From positions 1-16,892 of the forward strand of contig HF994412.1 in the NCBI GenBank assembly GCA_000434195.1: a DNA stretch of 16,892 nucleotides, read 5' to 3'. Positions 7,241 to 16,024 of the stretch are shown here, piece by piece. Source of the DNA: Clostridium sp. CAG:780 (lineage in GTDB: Bacteria; Bacillota; Clostridia; TANB77; CAG-508). Every line of letters begins with the position of its first letter. Positions within the stretch are counted from its first letter, which is position 1. Below the pieces are notes generated by a model. That model worked only from the letters and a program-made list of their open reading frames with translations, was not told where the DNA came from and did no database searches. Made by a program: the position numbers and the translations under genes.

Positions 7241-10200
7241 ATAAAATGTACTTTCTTAAAATAATCAAAACATTTATTGATATAGAGACTATCATAAGAA
7301 ACCCAGTTAAAACCGACTTTATTCAAAAATTTATTTGTAAAGTCACAATCTAGTCTAACCTTAGAAGTATACGTGAACTTTTTGTTTTTGTCAATATCTT
7401 GTATAATTCCAGAAATAGTATCTTTCTTTTTATTGTCTTCCAATATACCTGTTATAATGTATGACATTAATTCATCAGTAACAGGAATAATCTCAAAGTC
7501 TCTATCTAATAAAGTATTATACAATAAAGGCGCAGGCATTAAATTCGGATTGTATATATGGAATACATTGCAAGGACTGCTATATTCTAGTATTTTTATT
7601 ATTGCATCAGCACATAAATCAACTGGAGTAAACTCAAGAGCATGCTTTAAAGTTTCTTTTGGGAAAGCTCCAATTTCAATAAATGATTTCAGTCTTCTAA
7701 CAAAAGCATTGTCTTTAATATTTTTTTGGAACATTCCATCAGAATATCTATTAGTGATATTACCAATTCTAACAATTTGGGCATCTAATCCATCTTCAAT
7801 AGCTTCTAAAACTGAAATTTCAGCTTTGTATTTAGTTGTACTGTAAATGCCTTTAATACTTTGACCAACATATAAATCATGTTCAGTAAATAATTTCGAA
7901 CCTTCTTCTTCAGGAGTAGTCGTAAGTTCCTCTTTTTCTCCAAAACCAGATATACTAATAGTCGAAGCATGAATTAATCTCTTATTATTCTTCTTACACA
8001 AGTCTACTATATATTGAGTACCTTTTACATTAATATCCTCAAATTCTTTCTTTAATCCAAAATGCTTAACAATAGCACCAGAGTTGATAACAACATCAAC
8101 ATTAGACACAACTTCATTATAATCACTTTCAGATAAGCCTAAATTTTCTTTTACCAAGTCTCCTGCAACAACTTTTATTCTATCTTTATAATTATTATAG
8201 AAATCTTCTCCAAAATAGAAATTTAGGTAACTGATAATTCTATCTTCTGGAGACATATTGCTCTTTGGTCTGATTAAACAATAAGCTGTACCTGATTCGT
8301 GTATTAAGAACGAATGTAGTATGTGAGCACCTAGATATCCAGTGCTTCCTATTATAAGGGCATTTCTAAAATTATATTTCTCAATTTTATCCAAGTTGTC
8401 AATAGAGTTTGCTTTTAAAAGATTATTGATTTTAGAATAATCATAATTTGCCATAAAATGCTCTTCTGGACTTGGAAGTTTCTTTGATAATTGTCTAATG
8501 GTAGGGAAGTTAAATATATCCGCATACTCAAATTCCAAGCCATATTTCAAAGCCTCTATTTGCATATTAATTGCAAGAATAGAATCTCCACCAATATCAA
8601 AGAAATTATCATCAACAGAGATCTTATCTGTTTTAAGGATATTTTTCCAAATTTCTAATAATTTCTCTTCGTTTGAATTAAGAGATCTAATGTCAACAGT
8701 TGCAGAAGCAAATTTGTTTACAACAGGAAGAGGAAGAGCTTTTCTATCAACCTTTCTATTAATAGTATAAGGCATTTTATCAAGCTTTATAATATAAGTA
8801 GGAACCATGTAAGGAGGCAAGAACTTCCTCAAATTTTCCTTAACTATATTCTCTGCTAAGTTGTTATCTGCTACGTAGTAACCACATAAAGATTCTTTTC
8901 CATCAATAGAAACTTTATTAACTATTGCAGAAGTAACTCCTGGCATTTTTAACATCTCATCTTCTATTTCACCAAGCTCAATACGAAGTCCTCTTAATTT
9001 TACTTGATTATCAACACGACCAAGACACTGAATCTTTCCGTCAAAAGTCCATCTTCCAATATCACCAGTTTTATAGATTTTTCCAGGACCAAATGGATTT
9101 TTTAAGAATCTTTGCTTAGTCATCTCTTCTTTTCCAATATAACCTTCTCCAACTTGAATACCAGCAATATAGATTTCTCCGACAACGCCAATAGGTAGTT
9201 GCTTCATATTTTTATCTAATATATACATTTGAGTATTTAAAATTGGAGGGCCAACTGTAATTTCTTTTTCTCCATTTAGATTTTGAACATTTGAAAGTAT
9301 TGTTATTTCACTTGGACCATATATATTGTAAACAGTAATGTCATCAGCTAAAGCCTTTAAATCTTTTACGAATTTTTCTGGTAAAGGTTCTCCACCAAAT
9401 ACCATATTCTTTACGTTAGCCAAAGCTGTATCAGGTTCTCTGTTATCATAGTTGATTTTCATTAAACTAGGAGTAACAGTCATTACATCAACACCGTGCT
9501 TACGAATCAAAGCATCCAACAGTTTTGGATTTCTGTGCTCTGCATTGTTAGCCATTACAACCTTAAGGCCATGAGTAAGAGAAACTATAATCTCATATAC
9601 GAAAATATCAAAAGGGGTGGATGTTACAGATGCGATAGCGTGTTTATTTCCTTCTTTTAGATATTCCAAAACTCTAGTCATTGCTTGAACCATATTAGAC
9701 ATACCAATTTGGTTTAACATTACACCCTTAGGTGTTCCAGTAGATCCAGAAGTATAAATAATATAAGATAAATCTCTTTCGCCAACTTTAACATCAGGAT
9801 TTTCTTTATTTTTTCCGTAAATATCCTCGATATCTAAATCAATATCTATACGATTCTTGATTTGTGCAACTTTGTCCTTTAATTCTCTTTGGGTAAGAAC
9901 ATGTTGAATTTTACTATCAGAAATATAGTATTCAGTTCTCTCAATAGGATAAGTAGGATCTATATTTAAGAAAGCCGCACCTGATTTAAGGATAGCAATC
10001 ATACACACAATGGTCTCTAAAGATCTATTAGTCATTATAGCGACAATGTCATTTGGTTTAATTCCTTTTTCAATTAGAAGATGAGCCAAACTATTTGCTC
10101 GTTCATTTAATTCTTGATAGGTTAAAGTCTTATCATCACAAACAACTGCAATATCATTTGCGTGCAATGCGGCTTGTTCTTCAAAGATCTTAGAAACAGG

Positions 10201-13200
10201 AGCCCTGTTAATTTTACCATAAGTATTATTAAATTTATCTAATAACTTTTGCTCATCATCAGTTATAATATTAACATTTTGAACTTCATCATTAAATCCT
10301 TCTATTATTTGTTTTAAAACAAATAGATAATGTTTTAAGAAACTTGTCATAGTATTTTCTTTAAATAAATCACTTCTATATTCAAGATTTATTTGATTAG
10401 ACTTAGGTGCAATTTCTAATGTAATAGCAAATTTAGAAGTATTAGTTACAGTTGGAAGCATTTCAGCTTTGTTGTTAGTCAAAGTAGATGTGTCTTCCTG
10501 ATTTTGATAAGTTAAAACTACATCAAACAAAGGATTTCTTGAATGATCAACAGGAACCTGCAAATCTTTAACAAGCATATCATAAGGATAGATCTGATGA
10601 TCTAAGGCACCAGTAACAGTATTATTTACAAAAGTAATTAAATCTGAAACTGATTGATTCTCTAATATTTTTGTTCTCAAAGCAATGTTGTTAACAAACA
10701 TTCCGATGATATTTTGTAGGCATTCAATACTTCTATTGGCAACAGGACTTCCGATAACGATATCAGTTTGACCAGTATATTTATAAAGAGTAACAAATAA
10801 AGCTGTTAAAAATACAGAATAAGTTGATACGTGATGTCCTTTTGCAAAAGCTGAAACTTCATCGATTGTAGACTGCTCAAGATGATTATAAAGTTTATTG
10901 CCAGTATAAGTTTGATTTGCTGGCACAGTGTAATCAAAAGGCAAATTCAAAGTTTCAAAATCGAAATCCTTAAAACAATCTAACCAATACTTTTTATCAT
11001 CAGAGAACTTATCTTCATTTATTAAAGTATTCTCCCATACAGAATAATCTGTATATTCCACTTCAAGAGGTTCAATGCTTTCACTATTATATAGCTTAAA
11101 TAAGTCATTTACTAATATGTTTAGAGAAACACCATCCATAACAATATGATGAGAATCAAATAATAATAAAGTTTCTTTGTTATCTATATAATGAATTTCA
11201 ACTCTTAACAAAGGTGCTTTTGCTAAATCGAAAGGTTTAGCAAAATTGTTTACTAGCGAATCTATTTCACTGCTTGTATTGTTAAATGATTCGACTGCAA
11301 AATCAACATTGTCTAAAACTTTCTGCTTTACTTCTTCATTTTCAATGACAAAGACTGTTCTAAATATACTTTGACGCTTTATAATATCCTTAAATGCAGA
11401 TTCAACCGTCTCCTTATTTAATATAGAATCTACTAATATTGCGCCAGGTGTATTATAAACAATACTATCATTCCCAGCCATCTTACAAGCATAATAAATT
11501 CTCTTTTGACCAGATGATAAAGGATAAAAATCCTGAGCATCTGTTTTTTGTATTTCTGGTAAGTAATTTTTATTAGAATGGACTTGATTGTCAACGAAAT
11601 CTGCTAAAGCACGAATAGAATCATACTTATATAAATCCTTGATATCAATATAAATTCCAAAAACTTTATGAGCAGCGACAGAGAATTTTATAGCCATTAA
11701 TGAATCTAATCCCATATTAAATAAAGAATCATCAATAGAAACAATGTCAGTATCTAACATAGTCTCAAATATTTCTTTTAATTTAATCTCTGTATCCGTT
11801 GTTGCTTCAGTCGTTCCAGTGTGCTCAATTACTATATCAGGAAGTTTCTTTTTATCAACCTTACCATTTATTGTGATAGGTAAAGCATCTAAAAGAGTTA
11901 TGTAGGTAGGCACCATATAAGATGGAAGCTTATCAAAAAGAATTGACTTTATTTCCTGAACGGTAAGTGATTTATTTTCAAGGACTACATAAGCACAAAG
12001 TGTATCAAAGTTATTTACGTTCTTTACAACAGTTATAGAATTTTTTATGCCAGAAATTCCTCTTAATGTGTTATTAATTTCGCTTAACTCTATTCTATGT
12101 CCTTTTATCTTTATTTGAAAATCCTTTCTTCCAATAAAGTGTAAAAGGCCAGTATTATCCCAATAAACAGTATCTCCTGTTCTATATGAAAGTGCTTCGC
12201 TTGTATATTTGTAATTAACAAATGATTTGGCAGTCAACTCTGGATTATTTAAATATCCAGAAGAAACATTGTTACCACAAACATATAATTCACCAGGAGT
12301 TAGTACGGGTTGAAGGCTACCACCTTTGCTTACAACTAACAATTTGTTATTTGCAAAAGGTCTTCCAATTGGTACAACACCATTTGTATTGTCACTAAAA
12401 ACATATTTATAAAAAGTTGTACAAATGGTGGTTTCTGTGGGCCCATAACCATTTACAATTTCAAAATTAGGATTAATTTTAAAATATTCATTTAAAGTGC
12501 CATTCTTAATAGACTCAACACCAACTAACATTTTGTTCATAGAAGTTTGTATGTTATTCTCAAGAATATAACTTGAAACATCTTGAAGAATGTTTGGTGG
12601 CAAGTATAAAAATGTTATCTTATCTTTTTCTAATATCTTACATAGTAAATCAATATTAGTTAAACTTTCCTCTGGATAAATAACTAATGCACTTCCAAAT
12701 ATCAATGGAACAAATAACTCGCATATGCTTACATCAAATGATACACTTGTTAAAGATAAGCAACTATCATTTATCGAGAATTTATTATTAAAACAATCAT
12801 TAAAAATGTAAGCAAAATTAATCAAGTTTTTATGTGAAAGCATTACTCCTTTTGGATTTCCAGTTGATCCAGATGTGTAAATGATATAGCATAAATGTGT
12901 ATTATCATAGTGCATATTAAGGTTGCTAGTATCAAAACTATCTAAGTTGATATTATAAAAATTAACAATTTTTGTTTTATTTTCTAAATAGCTCATTTCC
13001 TTATTAGAAATCACTATACGAGCTTTACTATTATCAACAATATATGAAATTCTATCTTCTGGATATTCTACAGAGATTGGTAAATAAACTCCACCACATT
13101 TTAGAATAGCCAATATAGATATAATAAATTCTATATTTTTATTAAAGCAAACACCGACTATATCATTATTTTGTATGCCATTTTCTTGTAGATATCTAGC

Positions 13201-14676
13201 TAACTGATTAGCTTTTTGGTTCAATTCGTTATATGTAAGTGAAACATCATCTAATACAACAGCAGTGGTATCAGGATGCTGAGTAACTTGATCTTCAAAC
13301 AATTCAATTACATTTTTATTATTAGGAAGTTCAACTTTCCAATTATTAAAATCATTTAAAATCTGACTTTTCTCTTCTGGAGTAACAATTTCTATATCAG
13401 AAACGTTAATCTCGTTATTTGATAATACTTGATTAATCATATTTTCAATACGATTATGTATATTATTAATGTCATTTACATCATATTTTGATGTTTTGTA
13501 ATCATAAAAAACATTTAAGCCAGTAGAGTTATAATCCACCATATGAACCTGCAAATCATCAGCACAAGTACCATTAAATACCCAATGAGAATCACAATCA
13601 ATCTCATCATTTACAGTATTTGTAATCTGATAAGATAAAGCAACATTATATAAATTTGGAATACTAGAATCTAACTTCCTTAAATCTTCTAGTATATTTT
13701 GATATGGATATCTTTGGTGTCTTAACATAGATAGGCAACTTCTAGCTATAGATTTGCTAAAATCTACGAAAGAAGAGTCATTTAAAATATTTACGCGCAA
13801 AGGAACAGTACTAATGAACATACCATTAGTGTTCTTATCCGCAAAATCTAATCTATTTAAAATTGGTGTACCAATGACAAAATCGTTTAAATTTGATACT
13901 CTACCAATATAAATCGAAAAAATTGACATGAAAAAATTATATATTGAAATTCTATTATTCTTACAAAATTCAGAAACTTTGTCCATAACTTGCTTAGAAA
14001 TAGCAAACTTTTGCCTTTTAGCAGTACAAGAAACTTGATTAGAAGATTCTGCTGAAAAGCTTGGAATTGTAGCAAGTTCAGGCACAGTATTAAAAACCTC
14101 TGCCCAATATTCTTTATCTTTTTCAAAAGAAGAACTGTTTAAATATTCTTGCTCTTTATTTATATAATTAATGTATGAATATTTTACATCATCAGATTTA
14201 ACATTTTTAATCAAATTAGTATATTCCTGAACAATTTCCTTACAAAATAGGCCTACTGTCCAAGAGTCTGAAATAATATGATGCATAACAGAAATAACAC
14301 CACCAGTACTATCTGGCAATCTAAAAATTTTGACACAAAACAAATTATCGTTCTCAATAGAGAAAACTTTTTGACACAACTTTTCTTCAAAAGAAGCCAA
14401 CTCAGAAATATCTGCTAAGTCAATAATCTCAACAGGAAAACTATCAAAGTCAACAAAAGTTTGATTAATATCATTATCCTTTCTAACAAGTTTTATGTGA
14501 AAATTATCATGATTAACAATAACATTAGACACAGCATTAGAAAGTGCTGCAAAGTCTAAGTGACACTTTAAATAAACAGTACCACCGATGTTATTGATAG
14601 ATGTTCCATTATAATATTGTTCAGTATTCCAAATGTTTTTTTGAGGATTAGTTAAACCATATAATTTAGAATTCAT
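7225..14676 (-). CDS. Two-module nonribosomal peptide synthetase with terminal reductase (C-A-T-C-A-T-R)
   Basis: This is a 2483-aa assembly line for a reductively released dipeptide. Order by residue: condensation C1 (about 5-440), adenylation A1 (465-940), carrier T1 (Ser992), C2 (1040-1480), A2 (1500-1985), carrier T2 (Ser2032), thioester reductase R (2095-2483). There is no epimerase, methyltransferase or thioesterase, so both residues should stay L and the chain should leave as an aldehyde (or alcohol after a second reduction). A condensation domain in front of the first adenylation domain usually means N-acylation of the first residue. Aldehydes with a free amine cyclise to (dihydro)pyrazinones; N-acylated ones stay as peptide aldehydes, known protease inhibitors. 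The same broad architecture occurs in gut Clostridia NRPS clusters studied by Fischbach and colleagues and, without the first C domain, in the aureusimine synthetase of Staphylococcus. The start at 14676 is set by GAAAGGA at 14692-14686; the in-frame ATG at 14694 precedes that site. Carriers need a phosphopantetheinyl transferase that is not encoded here. Confidence 0.95.
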   Translation of the reverse strand: MNSKLYGLTNPQKNIWNTEQYYNGTSINNIGGTVYLKCHLDFAALSNAVSNVIVNHDNFHIKLVRKDNDINQTFVDFDSFPVEIIDLADISELASFEEKLCQKVFSIENDNLFCVKIFRLPDSTGGVISVMHHIISDSWTVGLFCKEIVQEYTNLIKNVKSDDVKYSYINYINKEQEYLNSSSFEKDKEYWAEVFNTVPELATIPSFSAESSNQVSCTAKRQKFAISKQVMDKVSEFCKNNRISIYNFFMSIFSIYIGRVSNLNDFVIGTPILNRLDFADKNTNGMFISTVPLRVNILNDSSFVDFSKSIARSCLSMLRHQRYPYQNILEDLRKLDSSIPNLYNVALSYQITNTVNDEIDCDSHWVFNGTCADDLQVHMVDYNSTGLNVFYDYKTSKYDVNDINNIHNRIENMINQVLSNNEINVSDIEIVTPEEKSQILNDFNNWKVELPNNKNVIELFEDQVTQHPDTTAVVLDDVSLTYNELNQKANQLARYLQENGIQNNDIVGVCFNKNIEFIISILAILKCGGVYLPISVEYPEDRISYIVDNSKARIVISNKEMSYLENKTKIVNFYNINLDSFDTSNLNMHYDNTHLCYIIYTSGSTGNPKGVMLSHKNLINFAYIFNDCFNNKFSINDSCLSLTSVSFDVSICELFVPLIFGSALVIYPEESLTNIDLLCKILEKDKITFLYLPPNILQDVSSYILENNIQTSMNKMLVGVESIKNGTLNEYFKINPNFEIVNGYGPTETTICTTFYKYVFSDNTNGVVPIGRPFANNKLLVVSKGGSLQPVLTPGELYVCGNNVSSGYLNNPELTAKSFVNYKYTSEALSYRTGDTVYWDNTGLLHFIGRKDFQIKIKGHRIELSEINNTLRGISGIKNSITVVKNVNNFDTLCAYVVLENKSLTVQEIKSILFDKLPSYMVPTYITLLDALPITINGKVDKKKLPDIVIEHTGTTEATTDTEIKLKEIFETMLDTDIVSIDDSLFNMGLDSLMAIKFSVAAHKVFGIYIDIKDLYKYDSIRALADFVDNQVHSNKNYLPEIQKTDAQDFYPLSSGQKRIYYACKMAGNDSIVYNTPGAILVDSILNKETVESAFKDIIKRQSIFRTVFVIENEEVKQKVLDNVDFAVESFNNTSSEIDSLVNNFAKPFDLAKAPLLRVEIHYIDNKETLLLFDSHHIVMDGVSLNILVNDLFKLYNSESIEPLEVEYTDYSVWENTLINEDKFSDDKKYWLDCFKDFDFETLNLPFDYTVPANQTYTGNKLYNHLEQSTIDEVSAFAKGHHVSTYSVFLTALFVTLYKYTGQTDIVIGSPVANRSIECLQNIIGMFVNNIALRTKILENQSVSDLITFVNNTVTGALDHQIYPYDMLVKDLQVPVDHSRNPLFDVVLTYQNQEDTSTLTNNKAEMLPTVTNTSKFAITLEIAPKSNQINLEYRSDLFKENTMTSFLKHYLFVLKQIIEGFNDEVQNVNIITDDEQKLLDKFNNTYGKINRAPVSKIFEEQAALHANDIAVVCDDKTLTYQELNERANSLAHLLIEKGIKPNDIVAIMTNRSLETIVCMIAILKSGAAFLNIDPTYPIERTEYYISDSKIQHVLTQRELKDKVAQIKNRIDIDLDIEDIYGKNKENPDVKVGERDLSYIIYTSGSTGTPKGVMLNQIGMSNMVQAMTRVLEYLKEGNKHAIASVTSTPFDIFVYEIIVSLTHGLKVVMANNAEHRNPKLLDALIRKHGVDVMTVTPSLMKINYDNREPDTALANVKNMVFGGEPLPEKFVKDLKALADDITVYNIYGPSEITILSNVQNLNGEKEITVGPPILNTQMYILDKNMKQLPIGVVGEIYIAGIQVGEGYIGKEEMTKQRFLKNPFGPGKIYKTGDIGRWTFDGKIQCLGRVDNQVKLRGLRIELGEIEDEMLKMPGVTSAIVNKVSIDGKESLCGYYVADNNLAENIVKENLRKFLPPYMVPTYIIKLDKMPYTINRKVDRKALPLPVVNKFASATVDIRSLNSNEEKLLEIWKNILKTDKISVDDNFFDIGGDSILAINMQIEALKYGLEFEYADIFNFPTIRQLSKKLPSPEEHFMANYDYSKINNLLKANSIDNLDKIEKYNFRNALIIGSTGYLGAHILHSFLIHESGTAYCLIRPKSNMSPEDRIISYLNFYFGEDFYNNYKDRIKVVAGDLVKENLGLSESDYNEVVSNVDVVINSGAIVKHFGLKKEFEDINVKGTQYIVDLCKKNNKRLIHASTISISGFGEKEELTTTPEEEGSKLFTEHDLYVGQSIKGIYSTTKYKAEISVLEAIEDGLDAQIVRIGNITNRYSDGMFQKNIKDNAFVRRLKSFIEIGAFPKETLKHALEFTPVDLCADAIIKILEYSSPCNVFHIYNPNLMPAPLLYNTLLDRDFEIIPVTDELMSYIITGILEDNKKKDTISGIIQDIDKNKKFTYTSKVRLDCDFTNKFLNKVGFNWVSYDSLYINKCFDYFKKVHFIEGDK
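7228..8394 (-). other. NRPS terminal thioester reductase (R) domain
   Basis: This is an extended short-chain dehydrogenase fold with the NAD(P)H-binding GSTGYLGAH near residue 2108, HASTISISG holding the catalytic Thr, and YSTTK with Tyr2278 and Lys2282. Such domains cleave the peptidyl thioester by hydride transfer and release an aldehyde; some reduce further to an alcohol, which cannot be judged here. It reaches to the end of the protein without truncation. Confidence 0.9.
8491..10179 (-). other. NRPS module 2 adenylation and carrier domains
   Basis: The motifs are YTSGSTGTPKG, NIYGPSEITI, YKTGD, KLRGLRIELGE and NRKVDRKAL (Gly of the usual NGK is Arg, the catalytic Lys is kept). The pocket residues read by eye are D-I-Y-T-V-G-I-I-L-K, mostly hydrophobic and without the acidic or basic residues that mark charged substrates. 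I cannot name the substrate. The carrier motif GGDSI places the phosphopantetheine on Ser2032. The two A domains differ clearly in sequence, so module 2 is not a recent copy of module 1. Confidence 0.75.
10237..11559 (-). other. NRPS domain C2: LCL-type condensation domain
   Basis: The motif HHIVMDG (residues 1176-1182) is canonical. There is no epimerisation domain upstream, so it should join an L-configured donor from T1 to the L amino acid on T2, forming the single peptide bond of the product. Confidence 0.85.
11602..13284 (-). other. NRPS module 1 adenylation and carrier domains
   Basis: The core motifs are intact: YTSGSTGNPKG (around residue 600), NGYGPTETTI, YRTGD, KIKGHRIEL and NGKVDKKKL. 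Aligning by eye to the phenylalanine-activating domain of gramicidin synthetase gives the pocket residues D-V-C-Y-L-G-G-I-C-K. I know of no standard amino acid with this code. The I-C ending recalls aromatic or bulky hydrophobic pockets. The carrier motif GLDSL carries the phosphopantetheine site Ser992. Confidence 0.75.
13357..14664 (-). other. NRPS domain C1: N-terminal (starter-type) condensation domain
   Basis: The active-site motif reads HHIISDS at residues 132-138: both His and the Asp are present, but the usual final Gly is Ser. Its position before any adenylation domain fits a starter condensation domain that loads an acyl group onto the first amino acid. Whether it is active, and which acyl donor it takes, cannot be read from the sequence. 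Confidence 0.8.
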
Positions 14677-14739
14677 TATAATATATCCTTTCATATAACG
14701 TGTTAACGCATTAGTAAAAAGTACAAAATAGTTTTACAA

Positions 14740-14782
14740 ACGCTTTCTTCCACATTTTACCACTTTTAGACAAAATTTGCAA
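14740..14782 (-). promoter_or_regulatory. NRPS promoter with 10-bp phased GTGG repeats
   Basis: Read on the - strand, TTGCAA (14782-14777), 17 bases and TAAAAT (14759-14754) form a sigma-A type promoter about 80 bases before the NRPS start. Two GTGG copies flank the -10 box exactly 10 bp apart (14763-14760 and 14753-14750), with a degenerate third, GCGT, at 14743-14740. Such phased GTGG repeats resemble the MraZ binding sites at the front of the dcw cell-division cluster, so a repressor may act here. The promoter call is fair; the regulator is speculation. Confidence 0.65.
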
Positions 14783-14851
14783 TAGGAAAAAATAAATAAA
14801 TTGATTAAAAAATAAGGAAACGGGAAGAATAAACTTAAGGGTGGTAATTTT

Positions 14852-15973
14852 ATGAAAAAAGATAGTAAAATAATAAAATTTTTAGAAACGATAGCAATAA
14901 TGATTTTAATTATATCGTTTATAATTTTGGCGTATTGTGTATACATATCGTTTACAACAGAACAAGAAATTTTAGGAGATTATGATGCTCAAAAGACAGT
15001 GGCTAAAATAGAAGAGACACAAGAAAAAAGTATATCGGATATAATAGAAACAACTAACAAGTCTGTTGTTGGAATATCAAAAGTGAAGAATAAAGGAAAC
15101 ACAATTTTCCTAAAAGAAGGAACCAGTGAACTTGGCCTGGGAACAGGATTTATAGTTACAAGTGAAGGTTATATAGTAACAAACCAACATGTGTCAGGGG
15201 ATAAAAACAGCACATGCTATGTTACGTTAGAAGATGGTAGAAACTACGAAGCAACAGTTGTGTGGGCGGATTCTGATATAGATTTAAGTGTTGTAAAAAT
15301 AAACGCAAAAAATTTGGAATTCTTAAAATTAGGAGATTCCGAAAATATTAAGATTGCTCAAAAGGTGTATGCAATAGGAAATCCAATAGGGTATGAATTC
15401 CAAAGAACAGTTACATCAGGAATAATTAGCGGATTAGAAAGAACAATAAAAATAGAAGAAAATGATAAAAATTATTATATGGAAAATTTAATACAAACAG
15501 ATGCGACAATAAATCTTGGAAATAGCGGAGGACCACTAATAAATGAAAACGGAGAAGTAATAGGAATAAACTCTGTAAAGATAACAACAGCAGAGGGAAT
15601 AGGATTTGCAATTCCAATAAATAATGTAAAGCCAATTATTAAAAAATTAGAAGAAAAGGGAGAAGTAAATTCCGCAACTCTTGGCGTGTATGCGTATGAC
15701 AAGGATATAGTGCCATATATAAATGAACAACTCGGAACAAAAATGAGTTTAGAAAATGGGATATATATAGCAGAAATTATACGAAATTCTCCAGCAGATA
15801 AAGCAAAGCTAAAAAAAGGTGACATTATATTAGAAATAGATGGAATAAAACTTAATAAAATGTCAACATTAAGAAATTATATATATGAGAAAGAAGTAGG
15901 AGACAAAGTAACAATAAGATACGTTCATAATAAAAAAGAAAATGAAATAGAAGTGACATTATCTAAAAAATAA
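14852..15973 (+). CDS. HtrA/DegP-like membrane-anchored serine protease with PDZ domain
   Basis: This is a 373-aa extracytoplasmic quality-control protease. One N-terminal membrane segment (about 13-34) lacks a clear cleavage site, so it is probably a signal anchor leaving the enzyme outside the membrane. The trypsin-like domain (about 60-265) has the triad H113 (NQHVSG), D144 (SDIDLSVVKI) and S225 (NLGNSGGPL). One PDZ domain (about 278-373, GIYIAEIIRNSPADKAKLKKGD) ends the protein. This is the usual layout of Bacillota HtrA/YyxA-type proteases. The start is set by AAGGGTGG seven bases upstream. It is divergent from the NRPS gene across a 175-bp gap; I see no good promoter on the + strand there. 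It probably has no direct role in making the NRPS product. Confidence 0.93.
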   Translation: MKKDSKIIKFLETIAIMILIISFIILAYCVYISFTTEQEILGDYDAQKTVAKIEETQEKSISDIIETTNKSVVGISKVKNKGNTIFLKEGTSELGLGTGFIVTSEGYIVTNQHVSGDKNSTCYVTLEDGRNYEATVVWADSDIDLSVVKINAKNLEFLKLGDSENIKIAQKVYAIGNPIGYEFQRTVTSGIISGLERTIKIEENDKNYYMENLIQTDATINLGNSGGPLINENGEVIGINSVKITTAEGIGFAIPINNVKPIIKKLEEKGEVNSATLGVYAYDKDIVPYINEQLGTKMSLENGIYIAEIIRNSPADKAKLKKGDIILEIDGIKLNKMSTLRNYIYEKEVGDKVTIRYVHNKKENEIEVTLSKK

Positions 15974-15981
15974 AAGCAGAG

Positions 15982-16018
15982 CGCGAGGACATTGTCCTCG
16001 CGTTCCTAGGCCCCTAGG
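15982..16018 (-). terminator. GC-rich tandem hairpins between htrA-like gene and the Cys-rich gene
   Basis: CGCGAGGAC (15982-15990) and GTCCTCGCG (15994-16002) form a perfect 9-bp stem with an ATT loop. Next to it two CCTAGG copies (16005-16010, 16013-16018) can pair. On the - strand the first stem is followed by CTCTGC then TTTTATTTTTT, so it can terminate the small Cys-rich gene, although the T tract starts six bases late. On the + strand there is no T tract. Confidence 0.55.
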
Positions 16019-16024
16019 GAGTGT

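Noticed and set aside
7373..7846. 157-codon + strand frame inside the NRPS reductase region
   Set aside because: Antisense of a well-supported reductase domain; no protein family motif and no start signals.
14677..14694. Upstream ATG for the NRPS gene
   Set aside because: The good ribosome binding site GAAAGGA overlaps and follows this ATG and serves the ATG at 14676.
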